Assembly: GCA_001800495.1 (NCBI GenBank)
Contig: MGVM01000089.1
Coordinates: forward strand, 2,255 to 10,212
Source: Elusimicrobia bacterium RIFOXYB2_FULL_48_7
GTDB taxonomy: Bacteria > Elusimicrobiota > Endomicrobiia > CG1-02-37-114 > XYA2-FULL-39-19
Direction: 5' to 3'
Length of the DNA: 7,958 bases
The first letter of the stretch is position 1, and each line of letters begins with the position of its first letter. Made by a program: the position numbers and the translations under genes. Positions 1-6,727 of the stretch are shown here, one piece after another. The notes below the pieces were generated by a model. That model made no database searches, was not told the DNA's origin, and was given only the letters and a program-made list of their open reading frames with translations.

Positions 1-1258
1 ATGCGGTTTGGATTGTGTTCCTGAATATTCCCGTATTCGTGCCGGTTTCTGTAAGTATTAAATTCTCCGCGTCATTTAAATACCCCGTGCCTGTGAGCCC
101 GCGCAGTTCTATCTGCAAAGTGTCTGCTGCCGAAGCATTGATATCCGTTGCTTCAAACTGCACGCCAATCAGCGAACCGGGAGCAAATTCGGCTATTGTT
201 GCGGTGAAATCCGGTTTCATGAATTTTAATTTCGCGGCGGGCTCGGGGTTTGGCGTGGCGTCTATTCCTATCTTATCCTGCCACAAATCAAATCTTCCTG
301 AATTGCGCAGATTTGGCAGGTCTTCATCGGTTTTTGCAAGCCACTCAAAATAACCGCCTTTGATAGTTCTCATAAGGCCGAGCATTCTGTTGCCGCCGTA
401 ACTGGCTATTTTCTTTCCAAGAAAGGTATAGGAAGAATCATATACGAATTCGCCTATGATAAACGGAATATTCCATTTATTCTGAAAGGCAACAATTTTA
501 GCTTCAATATTCGGGTCGCCATAGGCGTACTGGGAATAATAGTGGGACATTACAGCAACGTTTGTGCCGGGAACAATGTTGGCTCCCCAGAATGCATCAC
601 AGTTACCGGGCGCGTTCCAGTTGCCGCAGCCGAAGAAAATCACATGTTTTGTGTCTATCGTCCTGATCTCGCTGGTGCAGTCAATATAACACTGCTTGAT
701 ATAGGCAGCGCCGTTTGCGGGCTTGCATTCGTTGCAGAGTTCATAGCCCAGTACCCACGGCTCATCCCTGAATTGCGCGGCGGCCAGTTTCCAGTCGCTT
801 ATCCAGTCAGCCTTGTACTTCAGGTCGCTGCTCCACAGAAGGGTGCTGTCTCCCATGGAATGGTGCGCGTCAAGAATTACATAGACAGAGGCCTGCCTGC
901 ATAATTCCACAAAAGCTATCGCGCCATACGGGCCTGTAAGAAACCCGGTATCCCTGCTTGTCAGGTCGTTTTTCTTCCATCCCGGCTGGAAACAGAACCT
1001 GACACAGTTCATCTTCATGTTGCGGTGGTAGTAAGGCATAAATTTCATGAATTCCATGCTGTTGGAGGTGTCGTAAATATAAAAATAGGCCAGGCCTACC
1101 GGCATGTAGGGGGCATTGGGGATTTTCGCGTAGGGAGAGGTTTTTAAGGAAGTGCCCTCCGCGCGGATCCACAGATGTTCGTTGGGAGCTATGACCGCGG
1201 CATGAAGGGAATTAAACAGAAAAACCAGAAATATAAACAGTTTAATTGATTTGTACAT
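1..1258 (-). CDS. Secreted GH5-type glycoside hydrolase (endoglucanase/mannanase-like), 3' end cut by window edge
   Basis: Reading from the ATG at 1258, the frame stays open for 419 codons to the window edge, so the C-terminus is missing. Residues 1-20 form a signal peptide (Lys-rich start, hydrophobic core, cleavage likely after LHA), so the enzyme is exported. Residues about 25-320 match the GH5 (beta/alpha)8 barrel: Arg87 in NCVRF, DAHH at 130-133, acid/base Glu177 in YELCNE, His239 in SHYYSQY, nucleophile Glu270 in IIGEF and Trp306 in FEWLA, in the family order. GH5 enzymes are retaining beta-glycanases cleaving cellulose, mannan or related glucans; the exact substrate cannot be read here. 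The usual Pro after the acid/base Glu is Cys178, and nine cysteines lie between residues 85 and 220. From about residue 343 a beta-rich accessory domain starts, containing LTETGTNTGIF. An AGGAG lies 15 bases upstream, a rather long spacing. It is the last visible gene of the operon, 50 bases after the CE2 esterase gene. Confidence 0.85.
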   Translation of the reverse strand, partial: MYKSIKLFIFLVFLFNSLHAAVIAPNEHLWIRAEGTSLKTSPYAKIPNAPYMPVGLAYFYIYDTSNSMEFMKFMPYYHRNMKMNCVRFCFQPGWKKNDLTSRDTGFLTGPYGAIAFVELCRQASVYVILDAHHSMGDSTLLWSSDLKYKADWISDWKLAAAQFRDEPWVLGYELCNECKPANGAAYIKQCYIDCTSEIRTIDTKHVIFFGCGNWNAPGNCDAFWGANIVPGTNVAVMSHYYSQYAYGDPNIEAKIVAFQNKWNIPFIIGEFVYDSSYTFLGKKIASYGGNRMLGLMRTIKGGYFEWLAKTDEDLPNLRNSGRFDLWQDKIGIDATPNPEPAAKLKFMKPDFTATIAEFAPGSLIGVQFEATDINASAADTLQIELRGLTGTGYLNDAENLILTETGTNTGIFRNTIQTA

Positions 1259-1284
1259 TGGGCTCGATTGTTTCTCCTGTAGCT

Positions 1285-1300
1285 GCCCGATTTACCGGGC
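1285..1300. other. Small inverted repeat between esterase and glycanase genes
   Basis: A perfect 5-base stem (GCCCG/CGGGC) with a 6-base loop lies in the 50-base gap between the esterase stop codon and the GH5 gene start. On the transcribed strand no T-run follows it; the AGGAG of the next gene does. It is therefore not a good intrinsic terminator. It could be an mRNA processing or stability element, or chance. Confidence 0.3.
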
Positions 1301-1308
1301 GATTTTCA

Positions 1309-1584
1309 TTATTTCATTACCAGTTTCCCGGTAACTGAATCGCCGTTACTGTTTACGATTTTATAAATATAAATTCCCCTGGCAAGTTTTACGCCTTCTG
1401 TGTTTTTGCCGTCCCACGATATTTCCGTTGTGCCGGAAAGAGTTCGTATCAGCCGGCCGCTTATCGTGTATATGCTGGCTTCCCCGCCTGCAGCTCCCGC
1501 GCCGGAGCCCCCTTCCGGGACCCGGAATTTCACCGGGTTCGCGCCCGATACTTTACAAGGGTTCGGATAAACATGTATTTCCGG
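1309..1584 (-). repeat. C-terminal sorting-domain module, copy 1 (in esterase gene)
   Basis: Encodes residues 491-581 of the esterase. It is similar to copy 2 at 6728-6988 in both protein (about 70 % identical by eye outside one 6-residue insertion) and DNA. Exact shared stretches include 15 bases at 1337-1351 versus 6759-6773, 17 bases at 1367-1383 versus 6789-6805, and 15 bases at 1556-1570 versus 6960-6974. Copy 1 has the Gly/Ala-rich insertion around residues 513-520. FlgD-like or type IX-style C-terminal domains of this form direct or anchor secreted proteins in related lineages. Confidence 0.8.
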
Positions 1585-3054
1585 ATTTACGGGGACAATC
1601 ACCGGCGTTGTGTCCGCTGTAACAGCCGCCGCCACGTACTGCCCGTCGGACGTAGCCGCGCTGCTCTGCAGCCCAGCTCCGTTTTGGGCTTTCACGCTGA
1701 AATAATATGTGGCGCCAGCGGTTAAGGTTAAGCCGGTTTTTGTTACTGACGATCCCGAGACAAGCTGATACGGCGATATGTTTGCGCCGCCCGGTGTTGT
1801 GCCGATAGCGTAGAGATAACCTGCGATGCCGGATTCCGTATCCGTGCTGACATCCCAGTTTGCCGAAAGCTGTGCAGGGAGCGCGGTTGCCTGGACGTAG
1901 TCCACGTCGGCGCCTGTGCCATCCCTTACTGCAGGCGGGGCTGTTGGCGAACTGGTATCTGTAGACCAGCCGAGGATTGGAGCCATTACTGAACTTAACA
2001 CATCTGAAACCACCTGGTGCCCCTTGCCGTTGTAATGGCCGTCGGAACCCTTCTCATCGGAAGCAAAAACATGGTTTATATCAACCATGTGCACCCTGGC
2101 GTCTCCTTCGCCGTTCAACTTGCCTACAATTCCTGTTATGTAACTTTGTATCAAGGCGATTGAAGGCGAATTATACATACAGAATATTTCAGCGTTAGGA
2201 TAGTTTCCCCTGACTCTTTTCACAAAATTATAATAGGAATCCTCAAACTGCTGGTGAGTGGGCCAGGAGGAGGAACCCCCGCCGAAATCATTCGTGCACA
2301 GGTAAATCACTACAGCATCAGGTATCCAGCTGAAAGTGTAGTTGTTCAGGCCTTCGTTTTTAACTGTCTGGCCGTAATAATATGATATCGTCTGGGTGGA
2401 TGATTGATATTGGCCGAAACTCCTGGCCATTCCCACGCCGGACACTGCTGTCAGCATATAATCCGCATTAAAATGCCTTGCTGTCACCGGGCCGTAAGCG
2501 ATGTAACTGTTTTCTTTGTCAGGAGGATTGCCGGTAGTACCGGAACTCATCTCGCTGCCGTACCCGACTGTCAGTGAATCTCCTATACACTCTATTTTGC
2601 GGCCGGGACGCGGAGCGGGCGCGAGCAGGGTTTTTCCATTATCAAGCTGGAAACCGCTGAACGTGCAAATATTGCCGTTGACTCCGTTGCGTTTCACAAC
2701 TTGAATGGTATGAGAAGTATCCGCAAGCCCTGAAGCGACATTGAATACCGTCTGCGTGCTCACGCCGTGAACAATGCTTGCCAGCTGGCTGTCTATAAAA
2801 ACATCGAAATAATTGTTTCCAGTTGAATTGGCCATCCGGATTGAACAGGATGTACCGGTAAAAACAGCGTTTATATAAACGCCGGGCCAGTCAAAAGAGG
2901 GCGACTTTGTGCCAAGGTTTTTAACCCTTCCAACATACTGGATGTTAGGGTCGTCTGCATCAATTAGCGTTTGGCACCAGAGTGCCGAGCCCGGTGAACA
3001 GATGCCGGCGATAAGTAAAAGCAAAAAAAGTTTGAGATTGATTTCTTTTATCAT
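1309..3054 (-). CDS. Secreted CE2-type SGNH carbohydrate esterase with FN3 and C-terminal sorting domain
   Basis: This 581-residue exported deacetylase probably removes O-acetyl groups from polysaccharides. Residues 1-24 are a signal peptide ending GSA. Residues about 30-145 form a beta-sandwich (start LIDADDPNIQYVGRV) like the N-terminal domain of carbohydrate esterase family 2. Residues about 150-362 are an SGNH hydrolase: GDS with nucleophile Ser160, Gly206 in AVSGVG, TND with Asn255, and SDGH with His340. Residues about 370-475 are an FN3-like domain, followed by a short Ala/Thr/Pro linker. Residues 491-581 are the YPNPCK...GIYIYKI...GKLVMK sorting/anchoring domain, closely similar to the end of the jelly-roll protein at the right of the window. 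The ATG abuts the TAA of the kinase gene, and the Shine-Dalgarno AGGAGAGG lies inside that gene, implying translational coupling. CE2 enzymes are known on xylan and glucomannan; the preference here is not readable. Confidence 0.85.
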   Translation of the reverse strand: MIKEINLKLFLLLLIAGICSPGSALWCQTLIDADDPNIQYVGRVKNLGTKSPSFDWPGVYINAVFTGTSCSIRMANSTGNNYFDVFIDSQLASIVHGVSTQTVFNVASGLADTSHTIQVVKRNGVNGNICTFSGFQLDNGKTLLAPAPRPGRKIECIGDSLTVGYGSEMSSGTTGNPPDKENSYIAYGPVTARHFNADYMLTAVSGVGMARSFGQYQSSTQTISYYYGQTVKNEGLNNYTFSWIPDAVVIYLCTNDFGGGSSSWPTHQQFEDSYYNFVKRVRGNYPNAEIFCMYNSPSIALIQSYITGIVGKLNGEGDARVHMVDINHVFASDEKGSDGHYNGKGHQVVSDVLSSVMAPILGWSTDTSSPTAPPAVRDGTGADVDYVQATALPAQLSANWDVSTDTESGIAGYLYAIGTTPGGANISPYQLVSGSSVTKTGLTLTAGATYYFSVKAQNGAGLQSSAATSDGQYVAAAVTADTTPVIVPVNPEIHVYPNPCKVSGANPVKFRVPEGGSGAGAAGGEASIYTISGRLIRTLSGTTEISWDGKNTEGVKLARGIYIYKIVNSNGDSVTGKLVMK

Positions 3055-4473
3055 TTATTCCTCTCCTGTAAGCACTAACCCGGCGCCGGGCGTGGTATGG
3101 CAGATATTAATATAGGAAGGGTTAAAATCTGTTTTGAGGTATTCTTTATAGTATCGTTTTTTCATGAAATCTATGAATCTGCTTTCCGTGCCTATTTTTA
3201 TAAGGTTAACGGTGCAGCCGCCGAAACCGGCGCCGGTTAATCTTGCCCCTGCCGCGCCGAAGCGCTTCGCGAGGCCTACAAGCTTCTCAAGCTCGGGACA
3301 GCTGATCTCATAATTGTCCCTGCAGCTTGCATGGGACTCGTACATCAGTTTCCCGAATTCCGCCCATTTCCCAGCTTTTGACATTTTCACGCATCCCTCG
3401 ACCCTGTCCCATTCTGTCAAAACATGGAGAACCCTCTTGTTCAGGTTAAAACCTGCTTTTATATTACCCAGGACCGAACCGTCCCTTAATGTCAAATATT
3501 TTTTTACAGCGGTTTCTTTTTTTATGCCGAGGAAATTCGCTATTTCGCCAATATGATAGTCCTCTTCATGGAAATATTTGTCGGTGAACTTCCGCTTGTC
3601 CTCGATCAGCTTACGGAATTTTTTGTTTCTCAAATCACCTAAAAACGATATGGCGAATTTTTTGCCGTATTCCTGCCTTAACTTTTTATCCAGCATTGCC
3701 ATCGCCAGTTTGCAGGATAATGATTTTTCGTTGTATTGGTCTTTCATTTTGCCTGATTTTTTCGCGACTTTCAGGCTGTTGCACACGATAACAGAATACT
3801 TATCTTCCGGCAGGGCTACGTATTTTATTTCCACCGGGAAAAAATCTATTTTTAGAGCCTTGTTTTTCATGCCCATCAGCGATACTGTCTGGTCCATCCC
3901 CCCGCCCTGAACCCCCACGTACTTTTCGCCCTCGGAGAAAATCCCCACCAGTTTTATTTTCGGGATATTCATGCGGTTCAGGCGCATGAGCGTTATTCCC
4001 GTACCTACTACAAGCGCGGAGGACGAGCTCAAACCCGAACCCTTCGGCACGCTGCCTTGTATCACGCAATCCATCCCTTTAAGGTTCCTGTTTATGTTAA
4101 CCAGCGCCTGCGCCGAGGCCTTGAGGTAATTTCCCCAGTCGCCGGAGGGGTATCGTTCTATCGTTTTTTTTATCGCGAAGCTCCTGGTGCCGTATTCTTC
4201 GTCAAAATTCTTCGCGTTTACCAGGTTATCCTTCCTTGGCGAGGCGACGATTGCTATATCCCTGTCCAGCGTCATCGGCATCACGGGCAGGCCGTTGTAA
4301 TCCGTATGCTCGCCTATCAGGTTTACCCTGCCGGGCGCGCGGAAAATAAAATACTTTTTCTGCCCGGGGTAAGCGCGCTTGAACATTTCTATGAGCGCTT
4401 GGTACCTGCCAGCCTGCGAATCAAGCCCGTGGCTGTAAATACCTTTCAGGCTTGCCGTTATTTTCTTGTCCAT
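3055..4473 (-). CDS. galK: Galactokinase-family GHMP sugar kinase, long GALK2/Gal1-like type
   Basis: This cytoplasmic kinase probably converts galactose (or N-acetylgalactosamine) and ATP to the sugar 1-phosphate, the first Leloir-type step. The galactokinase signature is at residues 45-60 (RAPGRVNLIGEHTDYN, catalytic Arg49), the GHMP ATP-binding loop GSVPKGSGLSSSSAL at 140-154, catalytic Asp194 in GGGMDQ and the third motif RLTGAGFGGC at 411-420. At 472 residues it is much longer than E. coli GalK (382). GGGMDQ, the region FHEEDYHIGEIANFLGI at about 301-316, and SHASCRDNYEISCPELE at 380-396 resemble human GALK2 and plant or yeast galactokinases rather than the short bacterial type. I chose the ATG at 4473: it has AGGGA 9 bases upstream. 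A GTG at 4491 would add six residues but has no ribosome site. The start overlaps the epimerase gene by 16 bases, and the TAA abuts the esterase ATG. The sugar specificity is uncertain. Confidence 0.9.
   Translation of the reverse strand: MDKKITASLKGIYSHGLDSQAGRYQALIEMFKRAYPGQKKYFIFRAPGRVNLIGEHTDYNGLPVMPMTLDRDIAIVASPRKDNLVNAKNFDEEYGTRSFAIKKTIERYPSGDWGNYLKASAQALVNINRNLKGMDCVIQGSVPKGSGLSSSSALVVGTGITLMRLNRMNIPKIKLVGIFSEGEKYVGVQGGGMDQTVSLMGMKNKALKIDFFPVEIKYVALPEDKYSVIVCNSLKVAKKSGKMKDQYNEKSLSCKLAMAMLDKKLRQEYGKKFAISFLGDLRNKKFRKLIEDKRKFTDKYFHEEDYHIGEIANFLGIKKETAVKKYLTLRDGSVLGNIKAGFNLNKRVLHVLTEWDRVEGCVKMSKAGKWAEFGKLMYESHASCRDNYEISCPELEKLVGLAKRFGAAGARLTGAGFGGCTVNLIKIGTESRFIDFMKKRYYKEYLKTDFNPSYINICHTTPGAGLVLTGEE
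3060..3067 (-). promoter_or_regulatory. Ribosome binding site of the esterase gene, inside galK
   Basis: AGGAGAGG lies 5 bases before the esterase ATG at 3054 and within the last codons of the kinase gene. The kinase TAA directly touches the ATG, so ribosomes ending galK are placed to restart on the esterase message. Confidence 0.75.
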
Positions 4474-5411
4474 TTCATGTTTTCCCTGCACCAGTCTATA
4501 GTCTTTTTCAAGCCTTCGTCAAGCGATACTTCCGGCTTGAAACCAAGTTCCTTCTTTATCAGTGTATTGTCGCCCTGTGAATGAACCACGTTTCCTTCAG
4601 GGAACTCAATGTGTTCCCTTGCAGCAGGCATATTCATTATTTTTGATATCTTGTCATGCATCCCCGCCACGGTTACGGTTGTATTAGTGGACACGTTGAA
4701 GACAGCCCCGCCGCAAGGTGTTTTCTTCTGCATGGCAAGGATGTTCGCGCTGACCACGTCGTCAACGTAGATCATGTCCCTGGTCTGCATGCCGTCGCCC
4801 ATCAGCTGGGATTTACCGTCCTGGATCAACTGCCTGACAACTATCGTCACGCCGCCCGGGTGAGGGGCATCGGCGTTCTGCCTGGGGCCGTAGACATTGA
4901 AATACCGTAAACTTACCGTATCAAGCTTATAGATTTGCGCGAAAAGCTTCATGTAATTTTCACAGGTCAGTTTTTCCAGGGCGTAAGGGGACACCGGCGT
5001 AATTGACGCTGATTCCTTGAGCGGCAGTTCTTTACAATAACCGTATATGGCCGCGCTGGAGGAAAACATTACCCTTTTTACCTTGTGTTTTGCGGCAAAT
5101 TCCAGGATACGGACAGTGTTGATGGTATTCTGCCCCGCGCTCCAGGACGGTTTTAATAAGCTGTTATTGACCGAAGTGTTCGCCGCGAGATGGAAAATAT
5201 AATCCTGCCCTTCTATGGCTTTGTCGAGCGCTTCTGCGTCCTCGAGATTAATTTTCAGCAGATTGACCTTTGATTTTACCGAAGTCAGGTTATCAAGCTC
5301 AAAATGGCTTAAATTGTCTACCACCGTTACTTCATGCCCCAACCCTACCAGCTTTTCCGTGAGATGCGAGCCGATAAACCCGGCGCCGCCCGTGACAAGT
5401 GCTTTTGACAT
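4458..5411 (-). CDS. NAD-dependent nucleotide-sugar 4-epimerase, extended SDR (GalE-like)
   Basis: This 317-residue cytoplasmic epimerase probably interconverts UDP-glucose and UDP-galactose or their N-acetyl forms. The Rossmann start GGAGFIG (residues 8-14) is followed by the acidic NAD-ribose contact Asp32 in VVDNLS. The catalytic set is Ser119 in FSSSAAIYG, Tyr143 and Lys147 in YALEK. RYFNVYGPRQ (169-178) and RDMIYVDD (211-218) are typical of extended SDR epimerases. Length fits the shorter GalE/WbpP-like group (about 310-340). Aligned by eye, the residue equal to Tyr299 of E. coli GalE is Ser278 (in VVHSQGD), as in WbpP-type enzymes that accept N-acetylated sugars. A G-run (5415-5420) lies just before the ATG. 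The gene starts 11 bases after the oxidoreductase stop and its last 16 bases overlap the kinase start, tying it to the same pathway. A UDP-glucuronate epimerase or a dehydratase of the same fold is less likely given the kinase next door. Confidence 0.82.
   Translation of the reverse strand: MSKALVTGGAGFIGSHLTEKLVGLGHEVTVVDNLSHFELDNLTSVKSKVNLLKINLEDAEALDKAIEGQDYIFHLAANTSVNNSLLKPSWSAGQNTINTVRILEFAAKHKVKRVMFSSSAAIYGYCKELPLKESASITPVSPYALEKLTCENYMKLFAQIYKLDTVSLRYFNVYGPRQNADAPHPGGVTIVVRQLIQDGKSQLMGDGMQTRDMIYVDDVVSANILAMQKKTPCGGAVFNVSTNTTVTVAGMHDKISKIMNMPAAREHIEFPEGNVVHSQGDNTLIKKELGFKPEVSLDEGLKKTIDWCRENMKWTRK
4483..4487 (-). promoter_or_regulatory. Ribosome binding site deciding the galK start
   Basis: AGGGA sits 9 bases before the ATG at 4473 and lies inside the end of the epimerase gene. 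No comparable site precedes the alternative GTG at 4491, so the ATG start is favoured. Confidence 0.6.
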
Positions 5412-5422
5412 TTTCCCCCCAA

Positions 5423-6676
5423 TTATATTGTAATGGTTTTACCAGTAACCCTGCTTTTTTCGGCCGCGAAAGCCATCAGGTGGCTTTCAAGCGACGCCTC
5501 GATAGTGGAAGAAAGCAGCGAGGAATCGTTTTTGCTTACCGCCTGCACGAAATCATGCATGACGCCCATGTCGCCGCCGCCGTGCCCGCTTTCCGGGTCG
5601 ACGTTCAGCATCGGGTCGATCATGGTTTTTTTGTTTTTATCGTAAATATTCACTTCTATCTTGCCGTTGTCGCCAGTGAGCTCTCCCTGCGTGCCCATAA
5701 TGCGGGTACGCCTGCCGGTCCCGTCTGCCGTAAAAGCAGCCACTGTATGTGACGCGGTTATACCGCCGTCAAATTCAAGCGCCACCACCTGGTGGTCGGC
5801 GACATTGTTGTCGCAATGATAAACGCACCTGCCGTAGGGCCCTTCTTCCAGGGCTTTCCTCATACCTTTCGGTGTAGGGTTGGGGGTGATGTCTTTAAGC
5901 CATTTCGCCGGCTGGTCTTCAAGGTAGATCCTTATTGCCGAGTAAGGGCACTTACGTTCAATTTTGCAGCCGCCCGTGCACCTTTTCGTGCTGCCTGCGG
6001 GCGCATTTTGTTTTTTAAAATGCATCAAGGAGCCGAATGAGGAAACCTTCTTGCATGACTTGCCCACGATCCACCTCAGGATGTCCATGTCGTGGCAGCA
6101 TTTCTGAAGTATCAGGGGAGAGGACAGGTTTGAATTGCGCCAGTTCCCCCTGATAAAGCTGTGTGCGAAATGCCAGTACCTTACGGCTTCAATATGCTCA
6201 ACCGTGGCGATATCGCCGATTATGCCCGAATCAACCAGCTCCTTTATCTTCCTGTAGAAAGCGGTGTACCTGAGCACGTGGCAGATCCCAAAAATTCTTT
6301 TGTATCTCTGGGCTGTGCGTGTCATGTATATGCATTCCTCGGGAGTCGTCGCCATCGGCTTTTCAAGCAATATGTGGTAACCTTTTTTCAGAAACCCGAT
6401 TGCCGGGCCCGTATGCATCCTGTCCTGGGTGGCGACCAGGGCGGCATCCGCAAGCTTGTCGGCTTCGCTGAATTTCAGCGAATCCTGCCATGAATTGAAC
6501 ACAAACTTTTCATCGATTTGAAACTTTGCGGCAAACCTTTCCCGCCTTATTTTATCGGGTTCTGCCACCCCGATGATTTTCAGTTCATCCGGGTGTTTCA
6601 GAGCGTAAGCCGAAAGGTCATTCCCCCTGCCGCCTGCGCCGATTACTAATAGTTTTACTGGTTTTTTTTGCTTCAT
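5423..6676 (-). CDS. Gfo/Idh/MocA-family NAD(P)-dependent oxidoreductase
   Basis: This 417-residue cytoplasmic enzyme is expected to oxidise or reduce a sugar, inositol or sugar derivative with NAD(P). The N-terminal Rossmann fold begins at about residue 7 with VIGAGGRG (11-18); EKP at 105-107 is the family signature that positions cofactor and substrate. The C-terminal half has the alpha/beta catalytic domain with His195-Asp196 in KCCHDMD, at the place of the family's usual catalytic His. A cysteine-rich segment, CTGGC at 233-237 with Cys243 in KCPYSA and a second pair CVYHC at 284-288, marks a subgroup seen in many environmental bacteria and resembles a metal site, though binding is not shown. 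AAGGAAGG lies 4 bases before the ATG. It is the first gene after the hairpin at 6692-6725 and is followed 11 bases later by the epimerase gene. The substrate is unknown; a role on a sugar released by the neighbouring secreted enzymes is inference. Confidence 0.88.
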   Translation of the reverse strand: MKQKKPVKLLVIGAGGRGNDLSAYALKHPDELKIIGVAEPDKIRRERFAAKFQIDEKFVFNSWQDSLKFSEADKLADAALVATQDRMHTGPAIGFLKKGYHILLEKPMATTPEECIYMTRTAQRYKRIFGICHVLRYTAFYRKIKELVDSGIIGDIATVEHIEAVRYWHFAHSFIRGNWRNSNLSSPLILQKCCHDMDILRWIVGKSCKKVSSFGSLMHFKKQNAPAGSTKRCTGGCKIERKCPYSAIRIYLEDQPAKWLKDITPNPTPKGMRKALEEGPYGRCVYHCDNNVADHQVVALEFDGGITASHTVAAFTADGTGRRTRIMGTQGELTGDNGKIEVNIYDKNKKTMIDPMLNVDPESGHGGGDMGVMHDFVQAVSKNDSSLLSSTIEASLESHLMAFAAEKSRVTGKTITI

Positions 6677-6691
6677 CGTTCCTTCCTTTCT

Positions 6692-6725
6692 AAAATAATG
6701 GGCCCGGAGGGGTCCCCATTTTTTT
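6692..6725. terminator. Hairpin with A/T tracts between the jelly-roll gene and the oxidoreductase operon
   Basis: ATGGG (6698-6702) pairs with CCCAT (6715-6719), and CCC (6703-6705) with GGG (6710-6712), leaving a 2-base bulge and a GGAG loop. One more A-T pair (6697/6720) and the AAAA (6692-6695) and TTTT (6722-6725) flanks, beyond a single mismatch, extend the stem. The structure follows the TAA at 6728 by a few bases. On the minus strand the downstream side is TATTTT, a weak T-tract, so termination would be partial. On the plus strand a run of seven T follows. It could be an intrinsic terminator or an attenuating/processing hairpin ahead of the downstream genes. Confidence 0.5.
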
Positions 6726-6727
6726 AC

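Larger units (their letters stand above)
1..6676 (-). other. Probable operon: oxidoreductase - epimerase - sugar kinase - CE2 esterase - GH5 glycanase
   Basis: The five genes run in one direction with gaps of 11, -16, 0 and 50 bases. The Shine-Dalgarno sites of the kinase and esterase genes lie inside the preceding coding regions. No strong terminator separates them; the only one suspected lies before the first gene. I could not recognise a convincing sigma-70 promoter in the 51 bases before the oxidoreductase gene, so transcription may start further upstream, outside the window, and read through the hairpin. Confidence 0.7.

Noticed and set aside
870..1172. Minus-strand open frame of 100 codons inside the GH5 gene
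   Set aside because: It is out of frame with the GH5 coding region, which shows the signal peptide and catalytic motifs. Its product has no recognisable domain.
1285..1300. Intrinsic terminator between the esterase and GH5 genes
   Set aside because: The stem is only 5 bases and there is no T-run on the transcribed strand, so it was listed only as an inverted repeat.
2974..3054. Possible lipoprotein signal in the esterase (Cys19 or Cys27)
   Set aside because: The residues before either cysteine (AGI, ALW) do not fit the lipobox, and a normal signal peptidase I site (GSA) is present.
4474..4491. GTG start at 4491 giving a 478-residue kinase
   Set aside because: There is no Shine-Dalgarno before the GTG, whereas the ATG at 4473 has AGGGA at a good distance and the family motifs begin well after it.
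4057..4584. Plus-strand open frame of 175 codons
   Set aside because: It is antisense to the kinase and epimerase genes, whose motifs are intact. The product is low in recognisable features and looks like a shadow of GC-biased codons.
5399..5752. Plus-strand open frame of 117 codons, and others like it at 542-904, 3578-3910 and 6161-6493
   Set aside because: All lie antisense to well-supported genes and show no domain, signal peptide or convincing ribosome site.
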